From: Legionellaceae bacterium
GTDB taxonomy: Bacteria > Pseudomonadota > Gammaproteobacteria > Legionellales > Legionellaceae
Direction: 5' to 3'
Assembly (NCBI GenBank): GCA_947505025.1
Contig: CANNIJ010000063.1
Span: 1-9,448 of the forward strand
Length of the DNA: 9,448 bases
Shown: positions 1 to 6,943 of the stretch, piece by piece
How the letters are laid out: every line of letters begins with the position of its first letter
Position numbering within the stretch: position 1 is the stretch's first letter
The notes under the pieces: model-generated
Seen by the model: only the letters and a program-made list of their open reading frames with translations
What the model was told of the DNA's origin: nothing
Databases searched by the model: none
Made by a program: the position numbers and the translations under genes

Positions 1-547
1 CCGGGTGAATCGCAGGTATATGATAATCGTCCAGGTAGTTATCAATAAATATTTTCCAGTTGTATGCTGCTGGTAATATTGCTGAATTATGATAACGATA
101 TGCTTCAAAAGAAAAATCAGTCAATAATGATTTTTTCTTAATCTCGATCGCTGGTGGTTGGTTCTTAAAGAGTAGATTCTCCCACGAATGTGTAACCGTT
201 TTATCTAATTGGATACACGGCAGACCTGGAAAATTAGGTGCTTTACGTAAAGTGCCGGCTAAATCATATTGCCAGAAATGAAATGGGCAGGTAATTTTAT
301 TTATTTTGCCGGCATTCTCTAAGATTAAAGCCTGATGATGTCTGCAAATATTAGAGATTACTTCAACTCCGCTCGCATTGTGAATCAAAAATACATTGCC
401 AGAATTTCTCTGACATACAAAATAGTTGCCGAGTTCAGGCACCATTTGCTTGCAACCCATATATATAGGGTGTTTTTTGAAGATATGTTCCTGTTCCAAT
501 TCAAAATATTGTTTATCAATGTAATGACTGGTTGATAAGATTCTCAT
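1..547 (-). CDS. Rieske-type ring-hydroxylating oxygenase alpha subunit (N-terminal part, runs off window)
   Basis: This minus-strand gene starts at ATG 547-545 and is open to base 1, giving 182 residues of a protein whose family is normally about 350-450 long. Residues 68-90 hold a Rieske [2Fe-2S] motif, C68-R-H70 and C87-P-F-H90, followed by W-Q-Y-D, as in ring-hydroxylating oxygenases. The catalytic domain begins near residue 163 with N-W-K-I-F-I-D-N-Y. It carries the mononuclear-iron signature D173-x2-H176-x4-H181, in which the two histidines bind iron and the Asp normally bridges to the Rieske centre. The third iron ligand lies outside the window. Such enzymes take electrons from a reductase and oxygenate aromatic or other small substrates; the substrate cannot be told here. 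An in-frame stop eight codons upstream makes this ATG the likely start, although its ribosome binding site is weak. The gene is divergent from the exporter operon. Confidence 0.88.
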   Translation of the reverse strand, partial: MRILSTSHYIDKQYFELEQEHIFKKHPIYMGCKQMVPELGNYFVCQRNSGNVFLIHNASGVEVISNICRHHQALILENAGKINKITCPFHFWQYDLAGTLRKAPNFPGLPCIQLDKTVTHSWENLLFKNQPPAIEIKKKSLLTDFSFEAYRYHNSAILPAAYNWKIFIDNYLDDYHIPAIHP

Positions 548-575
548 TCTTCGTCTTCTGATTAATCCTTATTAG

Positions 576-604
576 ATTTAAACATGAGTTGTAGTTGATT
601 ACAA
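576..604 (-). promoter_or_regulatory. Possible sigma70 promoter for the Rieske oxygenase gene
   Basis: On the minus strand, TTGTAA (604-599) is followed after 17 bp by TTAAAT (581-576), about 29 bp before the ATG at 547. The -35 match is fair and the -10 match weak in an AT-rich region, so this could be chance. Confidence 0.25.
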
Positions 605-651
605 TTTTAAGTGTATTGAAATGGTTAAATCACTTGAGAAAGCCACCCCCT

Positions 652-679
652 TTGATAGAGCTACAAAATCACTTATACT
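652..679 (+). promoter_or_regulatory. Sigma70-like promoter of the ABC exporter operon
   Basis: TTGATA (652-657) and TATACT (674-679) are separated by 16 bp, and both are close to the sigma70 consensus. Transcription would start near 686, which leaves a leader of about 26 nt before ATG 712. A reading frame open from TTG 595 would put this promoter inside coding sequence, so the promoter favours the later start. Confidence 0.55.
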
Positions 680-711
680 CGATACAATCTAATTTCAATA
701 ATGATGTATAC

Positions 712-1731
712 ATGAAGCGTCATATTAAGTTGTGTGTGCTCTGTATAGCGGTATTAACTGCTTGTCAGCCAAAATTTCCTCATGTTCAGGGATATATAGA
801 AGGCGAAAATCTATATATAGCGTCCTCTAATGCGGGTAATTTAATCCATCTTATGGTGCGCCGAGGGCAGTTCGTCAAGAAAGGGGATCTGATTTTTCAA
901 TTAGATCCTGATCCACAGAAAATTTCCGTACTTGAGGCGCAGGATAATTACTTTCAAGCTCAACGTACGTTACAAGATCTAATCTTACCCAGACGCAAGC
1001 CTGAAATTGCAGCGATTGAAGCTCAGATCGCACAAGCTCAGGCACAAATCAAGTTGGCAGATTTGCGTGTTACACGCAATCAAACCTTGTATGCCAAGCA
1101 TGTTATGGACAAGGATACATTGGATGCTTCAGTTGAGCACCAGGCTGAGGTAGTGCAATTAAAAGCACAGTATACGGCTAATCTAGATTTGGCACAGCAA
1201 GGCGCGCGGTCTGAGCAGATTCGTGCGCAAAGTTTTATGATGCAGGCACAAAAAGAAAAGCTGCGCCAGGCTCGCTGGGAACTGGCACAAAAAACGCAAC
1301 GAGCACCAGATGATGGTTTGATTTTCGATACATATTTTAAAGACGGTGAATATGTTCCAGCACAAAAACCTGTGGCATCCTTATTATCACCTAAACAGGT
1401 GCGAATTGATTTCTTTGTCTCAACTTTTCAGTTGTCGTTGTTGAAAATAGGGCAAAAAATTGGTTACACCCCAGATGGTTCTGATCAGATGAGATATGCC
1501 ACAATAAACTACATATCACCGCAGGCAGAATACGTTCCACCGTTGATTTATAGTAGAGAAAATCAGGATAATTTGGTCTTTCGTATAAAAGCTAACCTGA
1601 AGCATGCGTTTGATGTTAAGCCGGGCCAGCCCGTGGTTGTATGGATATTGCCGGCCAACTCATCACAGCACCAGAGTATCTGGCAACGGTTTAGGTCTTG
1701 GTTTACCGTTGGGATGAAACATGAGCACTGA
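712..1731 (+). CDS. HlyD/YbhG-family membrane fusion lipoprotein of an ABC exporter
   Basis: This 339-residue periplasmic adaptor links the inner-membrane ABC transporter encoded downstream to the outer parts of an efflux or secretion path. The N terminus is a lipoprotein signal: basic M-K-R-H-I-K, a hydrophobic stretch, then the lipobox L15-T-A-C18. The first half of a lipoyl-like domain spans about 27-67 (Y-I-E-G-E-N, R-R-G-Q-F-V-K-K-G-D). A long Gln/Ala-rich alpha-hairpin (about 72-200, including Q-G-A-R-S-E-Q-I) follows. The second lipoyl half and a beta-barrel (about 205-320, V-K-P-G-Q-P) complete it, as in the YbhG/HlyD family. The frame is open back to TTG 595, but ATG 712 is chosen because it gives a proper lipoprotein signal and lies just after a promoter; no strong ribosome binding site is visible. 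The residue after the lipid Cys is Gln, not Asp, so the E. coli rule would not predict inner-membrane retention. The last 11 bases overlap the ATPase gene. Confidence 0.85.
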   Translation: MKRHIKLCVLCIAVLTACQPKFPHVQGYIEGENLYIASSNAGNLIHLMVRRGQFVKKGDLIFQLDPDPQKISVLEAQDNYFQAQRTLQDLILPRRKPEIAAIEAQIAQAQAQIKLADLRVTRNQTLYAKHVMDKDTLDASVEHQAEVVQLKAQYTANLDLAQQGARSEQIRAQSFMMQAQKEKLRQARWELAQKTQRAPDDGLIFDTYFKDGEYVPAQKPVASLLSPKQVRIDFFVSTFQLSLLKIGQKIGYTPDGSDQMRYATINYISPQAEYVPPLIYSRENQDNLVFRIKANLKHAFDVKPGQPVVVWILPANSSQHQSIWQRFRSWFTVGMKHEH

Positions 1732-2647
1732 TTGGGTGATCGATGTTCGAGGTTTAAGTAAATCTTTTGGTGATCATTTAGTCGTAGATCACGTTGATTT
1801 ATCTGTCAAGCGCGGCGAAGTATTTGGTTTTTTAGGCCCTAATGGTAGTGGTAAAACAACCACTATTCGTATGTTATGTGGATTGCTCACGGTTGACTCT
1901 GGTAGTGGCAGCTGTTTGGGCTATGATATTTTGACTGATTCTACCAAGATCAAGCAACGCGTCGGTTATATGACTCAAAAATATAGCTTTTACACAGATC
2001 TGACAGTTGAGGAAAATTTAAGCTTCATTGCACGTATCTATGATGTGATTGGCCGTAAGGCACGCGTACAGCAGGTTTTGAAGGAGCAAGGCTTATACAC
2101 CAGACGTAATCAATTAACCGGGCATTTGTCTGGTGGTTGGAAACAAAGAGTTGCTTTGGCGGCATGCTTGTTACATAAACCTGATTTGCTTTTACTCGAT
2201 GAGCCAACTGCAGGCATAGATCCTATAGCACGGCGTGATTTTTGGGATTCAATTCACGCACTCAGCGAACAAGGTATCACCACGCTGATGTCAACTCATT
2301 ATATGGATGAGGCTGAGCGTTGTACTCGATTGGCTTATCTGGCATACGGCAAACTTTTAGTGACAGGCACCGTTGATTATGTGATCAACAATACCAATTT
2401 GAAAACTTGGGAAATTTCTGGTGCTGTAACCACAGGACTACTCCAACAAATTAAACGTATAGATGGAGTAACGCAAGCAGCTTTATTTGGCAGGAAAATA
2501 CATGTGTGTGCTTTGGAAGAACAACTAATTGAATCGGCTTTACATGCATTACAAGCCGAAGTAGCCATTAATTGGGTGCAGATTGAACCCACATTAGAAG
2601 ATGCATTTATTCATATGGTCAAAGAATCACATGGAGAATTATCTTGA
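1721..2647 (+). CDS. ABC transporter ATP-binding protein (YbhF/CcmA-like, drug-type exporter)
   Basis: This 308-residue cytoplasmic ATPase should power the exporter encoded by its neighbours. All nucleotide-binding motifs are intact: Walker A G39-P-N-G-S-G-K-T-T47, Q-loop Q86, signature L136-S-G-G-W-K-Q-R143, Walker B L156-L-L-L-D-E-P162 with catalytic E161, D-loop G-I-D167, and switch H193 in S-T-H. The Trp in the signature (LSGGW, not LSGGQ) recurs in ATPases paired with ABC-2 permeases. The C-terminal extension (about 205-308) ends with T-L-E-D-A-F-I, typical of the YbhF/CcmA group. E. coli YbhF and RbbA have two ATPase domains; this protein has one and should act as a homodimer. ATG 1721 lies inside the end of the adaptor gene (11 bp overlap), and the stop overlaps the permease start, so translational coupling is likely. 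The substrate is unknown. Confidence 0.9.
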   Translation: MSTDWVIDVRGLSKSFGDHLVVDHVDLSVKRGEVFGFLGPNGSGKTTTIRMLCGLLTVDSGSGSCLGYDILTDSTKIKQRVGYMTQKYSFYTDLTVEENLSFIARIYDVIGRKARVQQVLKEQGLYTRRNQLTGHLSGGWKQRVALAACLLHKPDLLLLDEPTAGIDPIARRDFWDSIHALSEQGITTLMSTHYMDEAERCTRLAYLAYGKLLVTGTVDYVINNTNLKTWEISGAVTTGLLQQIKRIDGVTQAALFGRKIHVCALEEQLIESALHALQAEVAINWVQIEPTLEDAFIHMVKESHGELS

Positions 2648-3804
2648 TCGATTGGCTGACGAGATTACAAGAAAGATGCTCAGCATGTTCGCGTTTGGGT
2701 GCAGTTATGATGAAAGAATTCATTCAAATGCGCCGTGACCAAACAACATTAGGTATGATGATAGGGATACCTTTGATCCAACTGACTTTGTTTGGTTTTG
2801 CGATTAATTTGAACCCACATCACCTGCCAACTGCAATAGTCGGGAATGACAATAGTTCCCTGAGTCGGCGAATACTTTCTAGCATGGAAAATTCAACTTA
2901 CTTTAAATTTGAGAGCCCTGCTGTAACTGAAAAGCAGGCCCACTTTTGGCTCAAAACAGGACAAGTACAATTTATTGTAAATTTTCCGCAGAACTTCTCG
3001 CGTGATTTGGTCAGGGGATTAAAACCAGAATTATTATTAGAAGCTGATGCAACCGATCCTGCGGCTACCAGTCGTGCAGTAAGCGTGTTCAATGATTTGT
3101 CATTTTCCGCCTTGCGAGAAGAACTGATTGGACCACTATCATCACTATTGGCGACATCCACCCCATATACGCCAATAGTACACTCTACATACAACCCATT
3201 GGCAATTACGCCGTATAATATCGTACCGGGATTGTTGGGAGTTGTCTTGACTATGACTCTGGTTATTATAACTGCGCTTGCGATTACTCGAGAGCATGAG
3301 TTAGGCACAATGGAGAATTTACTCGCCACACCCTTGAAGCCACTAGAAGTGATGGTAGGAAAGATATTGCCATATATTATTGTGGGTTATCTACAGATAT
3401 TTCTGATTTTATTTGTGGCCAATTACTTTTTTCATGTTCCAATGCAGGGCAGCGTGATATTACTCTTGATTTTATGCCTGCCATTTATAGCCGCTAATTT
3501 GGCGATGGGCTTGACATTTTCCACACTTGCCAGCAATCAGCTACAGGCAGTACAAAGTGCAATGTTTTTTTTCTTGCCGTCAATCTTATTATCTGGCTTT
3601 ATGTTTCCATTTCGTGGCATGCCAGATTGGGCTCAATATATAGGCAACGCGCTACCTTTGACGCATTTCCTGGTGATTGTGCGTGGTGTTTTATTAAAAG
3701 GCAATGGGTTGGCCGAGGTTTGGCGTGAAGTAATTCCAATATTATGTTTTATGGTAGTAGTGATGTTTATTGGTTTCAGACGATACCATAAAACTCTTGA
3801 TTAG
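2644..3804 (+). CDS. ABC-2 type transporter permease (YbhS/YbhR/YhhJ-like)
   Basis: This 386-residue inner-membrane permease of the ABC-2 type has one N-terminal membrane segment (about 37-55), a large periplasmic domain (about 56-188), and five further segments near 190-215, 241-262, 269-292, 305-323 and 362-380. The T-R-E-x-E-x-G-T-M-E-N-L-L-A-T-P motif after the second segment is a hallmark of YbhS/YbhR-type permeases. It starts at TTG 2644, whose last two bases belong to the ATPase stop codon (TTGA overlap). GGAG at 2633-2636, 7 nt upstream, supports this start. E. coli YbhFSR has two permeases, but only one is seen here, so a homodimer is inferred. No outer-membrane TolC-like gene lies in the window. 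I see no clear terminator after the stop. Confidence 0.88.
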   Translation: MIDWLTRLQERCSACSRLGAVMMKEFIQMRRDQTTLGMMIGIPLIQLTLFGFAINLNPHHLPTAIVGNDNSSLSRRILSSMENSTYFKFESPAVTEKQAHFWLKTGQVQFIVNFPQNFSRDLVRGLKPELLLEADATDPAATSRAVSVFNDLSFSALREELIGPLSSLLATSTPYTPIVHSTYNPLAITPYNIVPGLLGVVLTMTLVIITALAITREHELGTMENLLATPLKPLEVMVGKILPYIIVGYLQIFLILFVANYFFHVPMQGSVILLLILCLPFIAANLAMGLTFSTLASNQLQAVQSAMFFFLPSILLSGFMFPFRGMPDWAQYIGNALPLTHFLVIVRGVLLKGNGLAEVWREVIPILCFMVVVMFIGFRRYHKTLD

Positions 3805-3833
3805 AAAAAAGAAGTGCATCTTGGTTTAAAACC

Positions 3834-3842
3834 TGTTATTAT
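3834..3842 (+). promoter_or_regulatory. Possible extended -10 promoter for the RNA helicase gene
   Basis: TGTTATTAT (TG-n-TATTAT) in the 99-bp gap before the helicase gene resembles an extended -10 element. No good -35 box lies 17 bp upstream (3814-3819 reads GTGCAT). Transcription would begin near 3849, giving a leader of about 55 nt. Read-through from the exporter operon is also possible, since no terminator is visible between them. Confidence 0.3.
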
Positions 3843-3903
3843 GCTGGCCATCTTATGTCTTTATTAATCTATTTTGAGATTAAGTGCTTATTACAGGAAT
3901 ATT

Positions 3904-5652
3904 ATGACTAATAAATTAACTACACAGCCACCAGTGAGCTCTTTTGGTGAGTTGCATTTAAGCGAAGTGCTGCTAAAAGCCTTGCAAGGTTTGAATATCG
4001 AAGTGCCATCAGCGATTCAAGCACAAACGATTCCATGCTTGTTAGATGGGCGGGATGCGATTGCGATCGCACAAACTGGCTCAGGTAAAACAGCCGCATT
4101 TGCCTTGCCAATTTTACAACAGTTGAAATCTAATCTAAGTGGGCCACAAGCATTGATTTTGGCACCAACACGCGAGCTAGCCATTCAAGTAGCATCTCAA
4201 TTTGAAATTTTAAGTGAGTACCAAAATGGCACACGTGTGGCGGTGCTGTGTGGAGGACAAGATTATCGTCCACAACTGAAAAAATTAAGTGAGCAACCAC
4301 AGATTGTGGTTGGAACTCCTGGACGTGTATTAGATCATTTAGAGCGTGGCACCTTGCAGTTGAAAAACATTCAAACTTTTGTCTTAGATGAGGCCGATGA
4401 AATGTTACGTATGGGCTTTATTGAAGATGTAGAGCACGTATTGAGCAAGTTGCCAGAAAAACGGCAGATCGCCTTGTTTTCAGCAACCATGCCTTCACGT
4501 ATTCGTCAAATTGCTACACGTTATTTAATTGATCCAGTTAATGTCGAAATTCGTCTGGAAACAGCAACAGTTAAAACAACTGAGCAACGTTTTCTGTCAG
4601 CATCTCAAGGACAGAAGCCGGATGCATTATTACGTGTTCTGTCAGTCGAAGATCACCAGGGCGTAATCGTATTTGTGCGCACTAAAACCAGCACCGAAGA
4701 AGTTGCTGAAGGCTTGATTCAGCAAGGCTATCGTGCTATGGCGATTCATGGTGATTTAACCCAATCTTTACGTGAGCGTATAATTGCCCAATTTCGCCAG
4801 GGAGCGATTGATATCTTAGTTGCTACTGATGTGGCCGCACGTGGATTAGACGTAGAAAGAATTACGCACGTAATTAACTATGACATGGCTCACGATTGTG
4901 AAACTTATGTGCATCGTATTGGTCGTACAGGCCGTGCGGGACGCAGTGGCACAACGATATTGTTTGTTACTCCACGCGAGGTCCGATCTTTAAGTATGAT
5001 AGAACGTCATACACGTCAACGCATTGAGAAAATGATAGTGCCTAATGACTATCAGATTCAGGTGGTACGTGAACAACGTTTTATGGCAAAGATTACTGAG
5101 CGTTTAGAACATGTTAATTTACCAGCTTATCAGAGGATTATAGAGACATACTTGGCGGCAAATCCAGCCGTCTCGGCGGCGGCTGTTGCAACAGTTTTAG
5201 CTTTATTATTAAACCAGGATAAACCCTGGCAAACTAGTATAGCTCCAGCCAAAGTCTCACGACCAGCTAAAGAGGCTCACGTTAGATCATCTAACCATAC
5301 AAGCTCAGGCTCACGTCATGCAGGTGCTACAGGCGGGCTGCGGTTGTCAGATCGCGCTTCATCCAGTGATACGCAACGCTCAGTTCGTTCTGACTATGTG
5401 CAAGAGTTGTTTAGAATTGAAGTTGGTCGTGTACATGGCGTTAAACCAGGTAATATTGTTGGCGCGATTGCTAATGAGGCTGGATTACAAAGCAAGTTTA
5501 TCACTGGGCTGAAAATCCATGATGATCACTCTACTGTACGCTTGCCTAAAGATATGGATAAAAATGTATTACAAGATCTAAATAAAGCTTGGGTTTGTGG
5601 TCGTCAGTTAAACTTAACCTCTTTAGGCGTAGCTGCTGCACATGTTGCGTAA
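3904..5652 (+). CDS. deaD: DEAD-box ATP-dependent RNA helicase, CsdA/DeaD-like
   Basis: This 582-residue cytoplasmic RNA helicase resembles E. coli DeaD/CsdA (629 aa), which unwinds structured RNA during cold growth and ribosome assembly. Visible motifs are the Q motif (F14 to Q39), A56-Q-T-G-S-G-K-T63, P88-T-R-E-L-A, T138-P-G-R, D162-E-A-D165, S193-A-T195, A307-T-D-V-A-A-R-G-L-D316 and H337-R-I-G-R-T-G-R344. A helical dimerisation-like region follows to about 443. A Ser/Arg/Ala-rich linker (about 444-494) then leads to a DbpA-type RNA-binding domain from about 496 (F-R-I-E-V-G-R, I-V-G-A-I-A-N-E, L-P-K). The DbpA domain and dimerisation segment point to CsdA and away from RhlE or SrmB. ATG 3904 is chosen over the in-frame TTG 3874 because AGGA at 3895-3898 sits 5 nt upstream. 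The motif usually read N-Y-D-x-P has Ala for Pro. The last 11 bases overlap the lipase gene. Confidence 0.92.
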   Translation: MTNKLTTQPPVSSFGELHLSEVLLKALQGLNIEVPSAIQAQTIPCLLDGRDAIAIAQTGSGKTAAFALPILQQLKSNLSGPQALILAPTRELAIQVASQFEILSEYQNGTRVAVLCGGQDYRPQLKKLSEQPQIVVGTPGRVLDHLERGTLQLKNIQTFVLDEADEMLRMGFIEDVEHVLSKLPEKRQIALFSATMPSRIRQIATRYLIDPVNVEIRLETATVKTTEQRFLSASQGQKPDALLRVLSVEDHQGVIVFVRTKTSTEEVAEGLIQQGYRAMAIHGDLTQSLRERIIAQFRQGAIDILVATDVAARGLDVERITHVINYDMAHDCETYVHRIGRTGRAGRSGTTILFVTPREVRSLSMIERHTRQRIEKMIVPNDYQIQVVREQRFMAKITERLEHVNLPAYQRIIETYLAANPAVSAAAVATVLALLLNQDKPWQTSIAPAKVSRPAKEAHVRSSNHTSSGSRHAGATGGLRLSDRASSSDTQRSVRSDYVQELFRIEVGRVHGVKPGNIVGAIANEAGLQSKFITGLKIHDDHSTVRLPKDMDKNVLQDLNKAWVCGRQLNLTSLGVAAAHVA

Positions 5653-6607
5653 AGTATGCTTATGGTCTGTGGCATTTTTGTGCTTCTCGATGTCAAGTCA
5701 TTCGGTTGTTTTGCGTCATGTAGTGGTGTTTGGCGACAGTTTGTCAGACACCGGCAACCTTTACGCTTATACCAAGCATAAAATTCCTAGTTCACCGCCA
5801 TATGATCGAGGTCGGTTCAGTAATGGGCCGATTTGGATCGATGCGTTAGCGGCTGAATATTCTCTGTTGGATACACCATTGAATGTGTTAAATTATGCTT
5901 TTGGTGGCGCAGTTGTTTCGACGAGCATGGATGAATCGGGTTTATTTACCTTGCGTCAAGAAGTAGATACATACTTGCTGTCTCATGGAGATATTGCCAG
6001 CCCTGATGGTTTGTTTGTTATTTGGATGGGTGCGAATAATTATTTGTCATTAGCCGAAACGCTCGATACCAGCGCAGTCACTCATGGTATTGCCGGTAGC
6101 ATTCAGCGCTTGATTGAGCACGGCGCAACCAACTTCGTAGTCATCAATTTACCGGATTTAGGACGCTCGCCAGCGGCCAAGTTTTTAGGGATTCAAGATA
6201 ATCTTCATCAAGCCACAGAGCAGCATAATGCTGATTTGCAACAGGTTACTCTAGAATTACAAGCTAAATATCCCACCGCACATGTGATGTATTTTGACGC
6301 AAACACTCTGTTGAATGATGTATTTGAACATGCGGCAAAATATGGTTTTGTGAATACAGTTGAGGCTTGTGATGGCAGCGCCATTAGGGCTCAATTATCG
6401 GACAATATGATTGTTCTGACGGCAATTATGCCGGATAAAATCAGCAAATCATTAGCTTGTGAAGGATACTTGTTTTTCGATCCGATACACCCTACCACGC
6501 AAGCGCACCAATTGTTGGTCAAACATTTTAGCGCTTTTCTTGCGCGTGAAGGTGTCTTATTTGGACCAGAAATGAACCTGGCCGCCAAAAGCAACATTAT
6601 GCCCTAA
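5642..6607 (+). CDS. Secreted SGNH/GDSL-family lipase or lysophospholipase (PlaA/PlaC-like)
   Basis: This 321-residue protein is probably an exported esterase that cleaves fatty acyl groups from phospholipids or lysophospholipids. The first 21 or so residues form a signal peptide (M-L-R-K, hydrophobic core, S-S-H-S). SGNH block I is F30-G-D-S33-L-S-D-T-G-N with nucleophile Ser33. Block II is N84-Y-A-F-G-G. Block III is G130-A-N132-N-Y, with the oxyanion Asn but Asn where GxND has Asp. Block V is D280-P-I-H283-P, completing a Ser-Asp-His triad. Spacing and length fit the Legionella PlaA/PlaC/PlaD group. C243 and C273 could form a disulfide loop just before block V. ATG 5642 lies inside the helicase gene (11 bp overlap), so the two are probably co-transcribed and coupled. 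Whether the enzyme stays in the periplasm or is secreted by a type II system cannot be seen. Confidence 0.88.
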   Translation: MLRKVCLWSVAFLCFSMSSHSVVLRHVVVFGDSLSDTGNLYAYTKHKIPSSPPYDRGRFSNGPIWIDALAAEYSLLDTPLNVLNYAFGGAVVSTSMDESGLFTLRQEVDTYLLSHGDIASPDGLFVIWMGANNYLSLAETLDTSAVTHGIAGSIQRLIEHGATNFVVINLPDLGRSPAAKFLGIQDNLHQATEQHNADLQQVTLELQAKYPTAHVMYFDANTLLNDVFEHAAKYGFVNTVEACDGSAIRAQLSDNMIVLTAIMPDKISKSLACEGYLFFDPIHPTTQAHQLLVKHFSAFLAREGVLFGPEMNLAAKSNIMP

Positions 6608-6612
6608 AAAGA

Positions 6613-6673
6613 CTCAAGCATTCAACTCAATTGCCGACTTAGATAAAATAAGAACATTTTAATTGAGCTTGAG
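6613..6673 (+). promoter_or_regulatory. Two-part hairpin that could mask the ribosome binding site of the small gene
   Basis: CTCAAG (6613-6618) can pair with CTTGAG (6668-6673), and CTCAATT (6626-6632) with AATTGAG (6661-6667). This makes 13 bp with a 7-nt bulge and a 28-nt loop. The right arm overlaps the first bases of the GAGGAG ribosome binding site (6671-6676) of the gene at 6683. In transcripts reading through from the lipase gene this could limit translation. It has no U-tract, so it is not a normal terminator. Confidence 0.35.
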
Positions 6674-6682
6674 GAGAATATC

Positions 6683-6943
6683 ATGGAGATACTGTTTCAT
6701 GGCCAGCATACTCATAAAGATCTTGCTGCAGCTATAGAAGATGTATTGTACTTGCTACATGATCGTTGGAATGTTCAGTCATTTAATGATTTACATCTGT
6801 CATTAATTTTAACGGATGATGCTGGTTTTGAGGTGGAGTTGATGGATAGCAATACTCATCAAGACCTACGTGTACTGAATGTTTATCCAAAGACCCATAG
6901 CTATGTACAAAAGCGCAAGTTACCCAATTTGAGGTTGATTTAA
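6683..6943 (+). CDS. Small protein of unknown function (86 aa)
   Basis: This is a real-looking short gene: a strong GAGGAG site (6671-6676) sits 6 nt before ATG 6683, codon use resembles its neighbours, and it fills its gap exactly. I do not recognise the family. The protein is soluble, with no signal peptide or membrane segment. The first half is mildly acidic and His-rich (H-G-Q-H-T-H), with a predicted helix (about 12-27). Residues 39-53 look like beta strands (L-S-L-I-L, F-E-V-E-L), and the tail is basic (K-R-K-L-P-N-L-R). It follows the lipase by 75 bp and may be read from the same transcript, or from a weak local promoter (TAAAAT at 6644-6649 with a poor -35). Its stop codon overlaps by 4 bp the stop of the convergent phosphatase gene. 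Confidence 0.7.
   Translation: MEILFHGQHTHKDLAAAIEDVLYLLHDRWNVQSFNDLHLSLILTDDAGFEVELMDSNTHQDLRVLNVYPKTHSYVQKRKLPNLRLI

Noticed and set aside
335..535. Plus-strand open frame of 66 codons
   Set aside because: It lies wholly opposite the Rieske oxygenase gene, whose motifs on the minus strand are unambiguous; the plus frame has no recognisable features.
3821..3832. GGTTTAAAACC as a terminator or operator between permease and helicase genes
   Set aside because: It is a short imperfect palindrome with a 5-bp arm and a 1-base centre, not followed by a T-run, and AT-rich enough to occur by chance.
3874..3903. TTG 3874 as the start of the RNA helicase
   Set aside because: It has no ribosome binding site, whereas ATG 3904 has AGGA at a good distance and gives the usual short N terminus before the Q motif.
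5318..5512. Plus-strand 64-codon frame inside the helicase C-terminal region
   Set aside because: It overlaps the linker and DbpA-type RNA-binding domain, which are clearly coding in the main frame.
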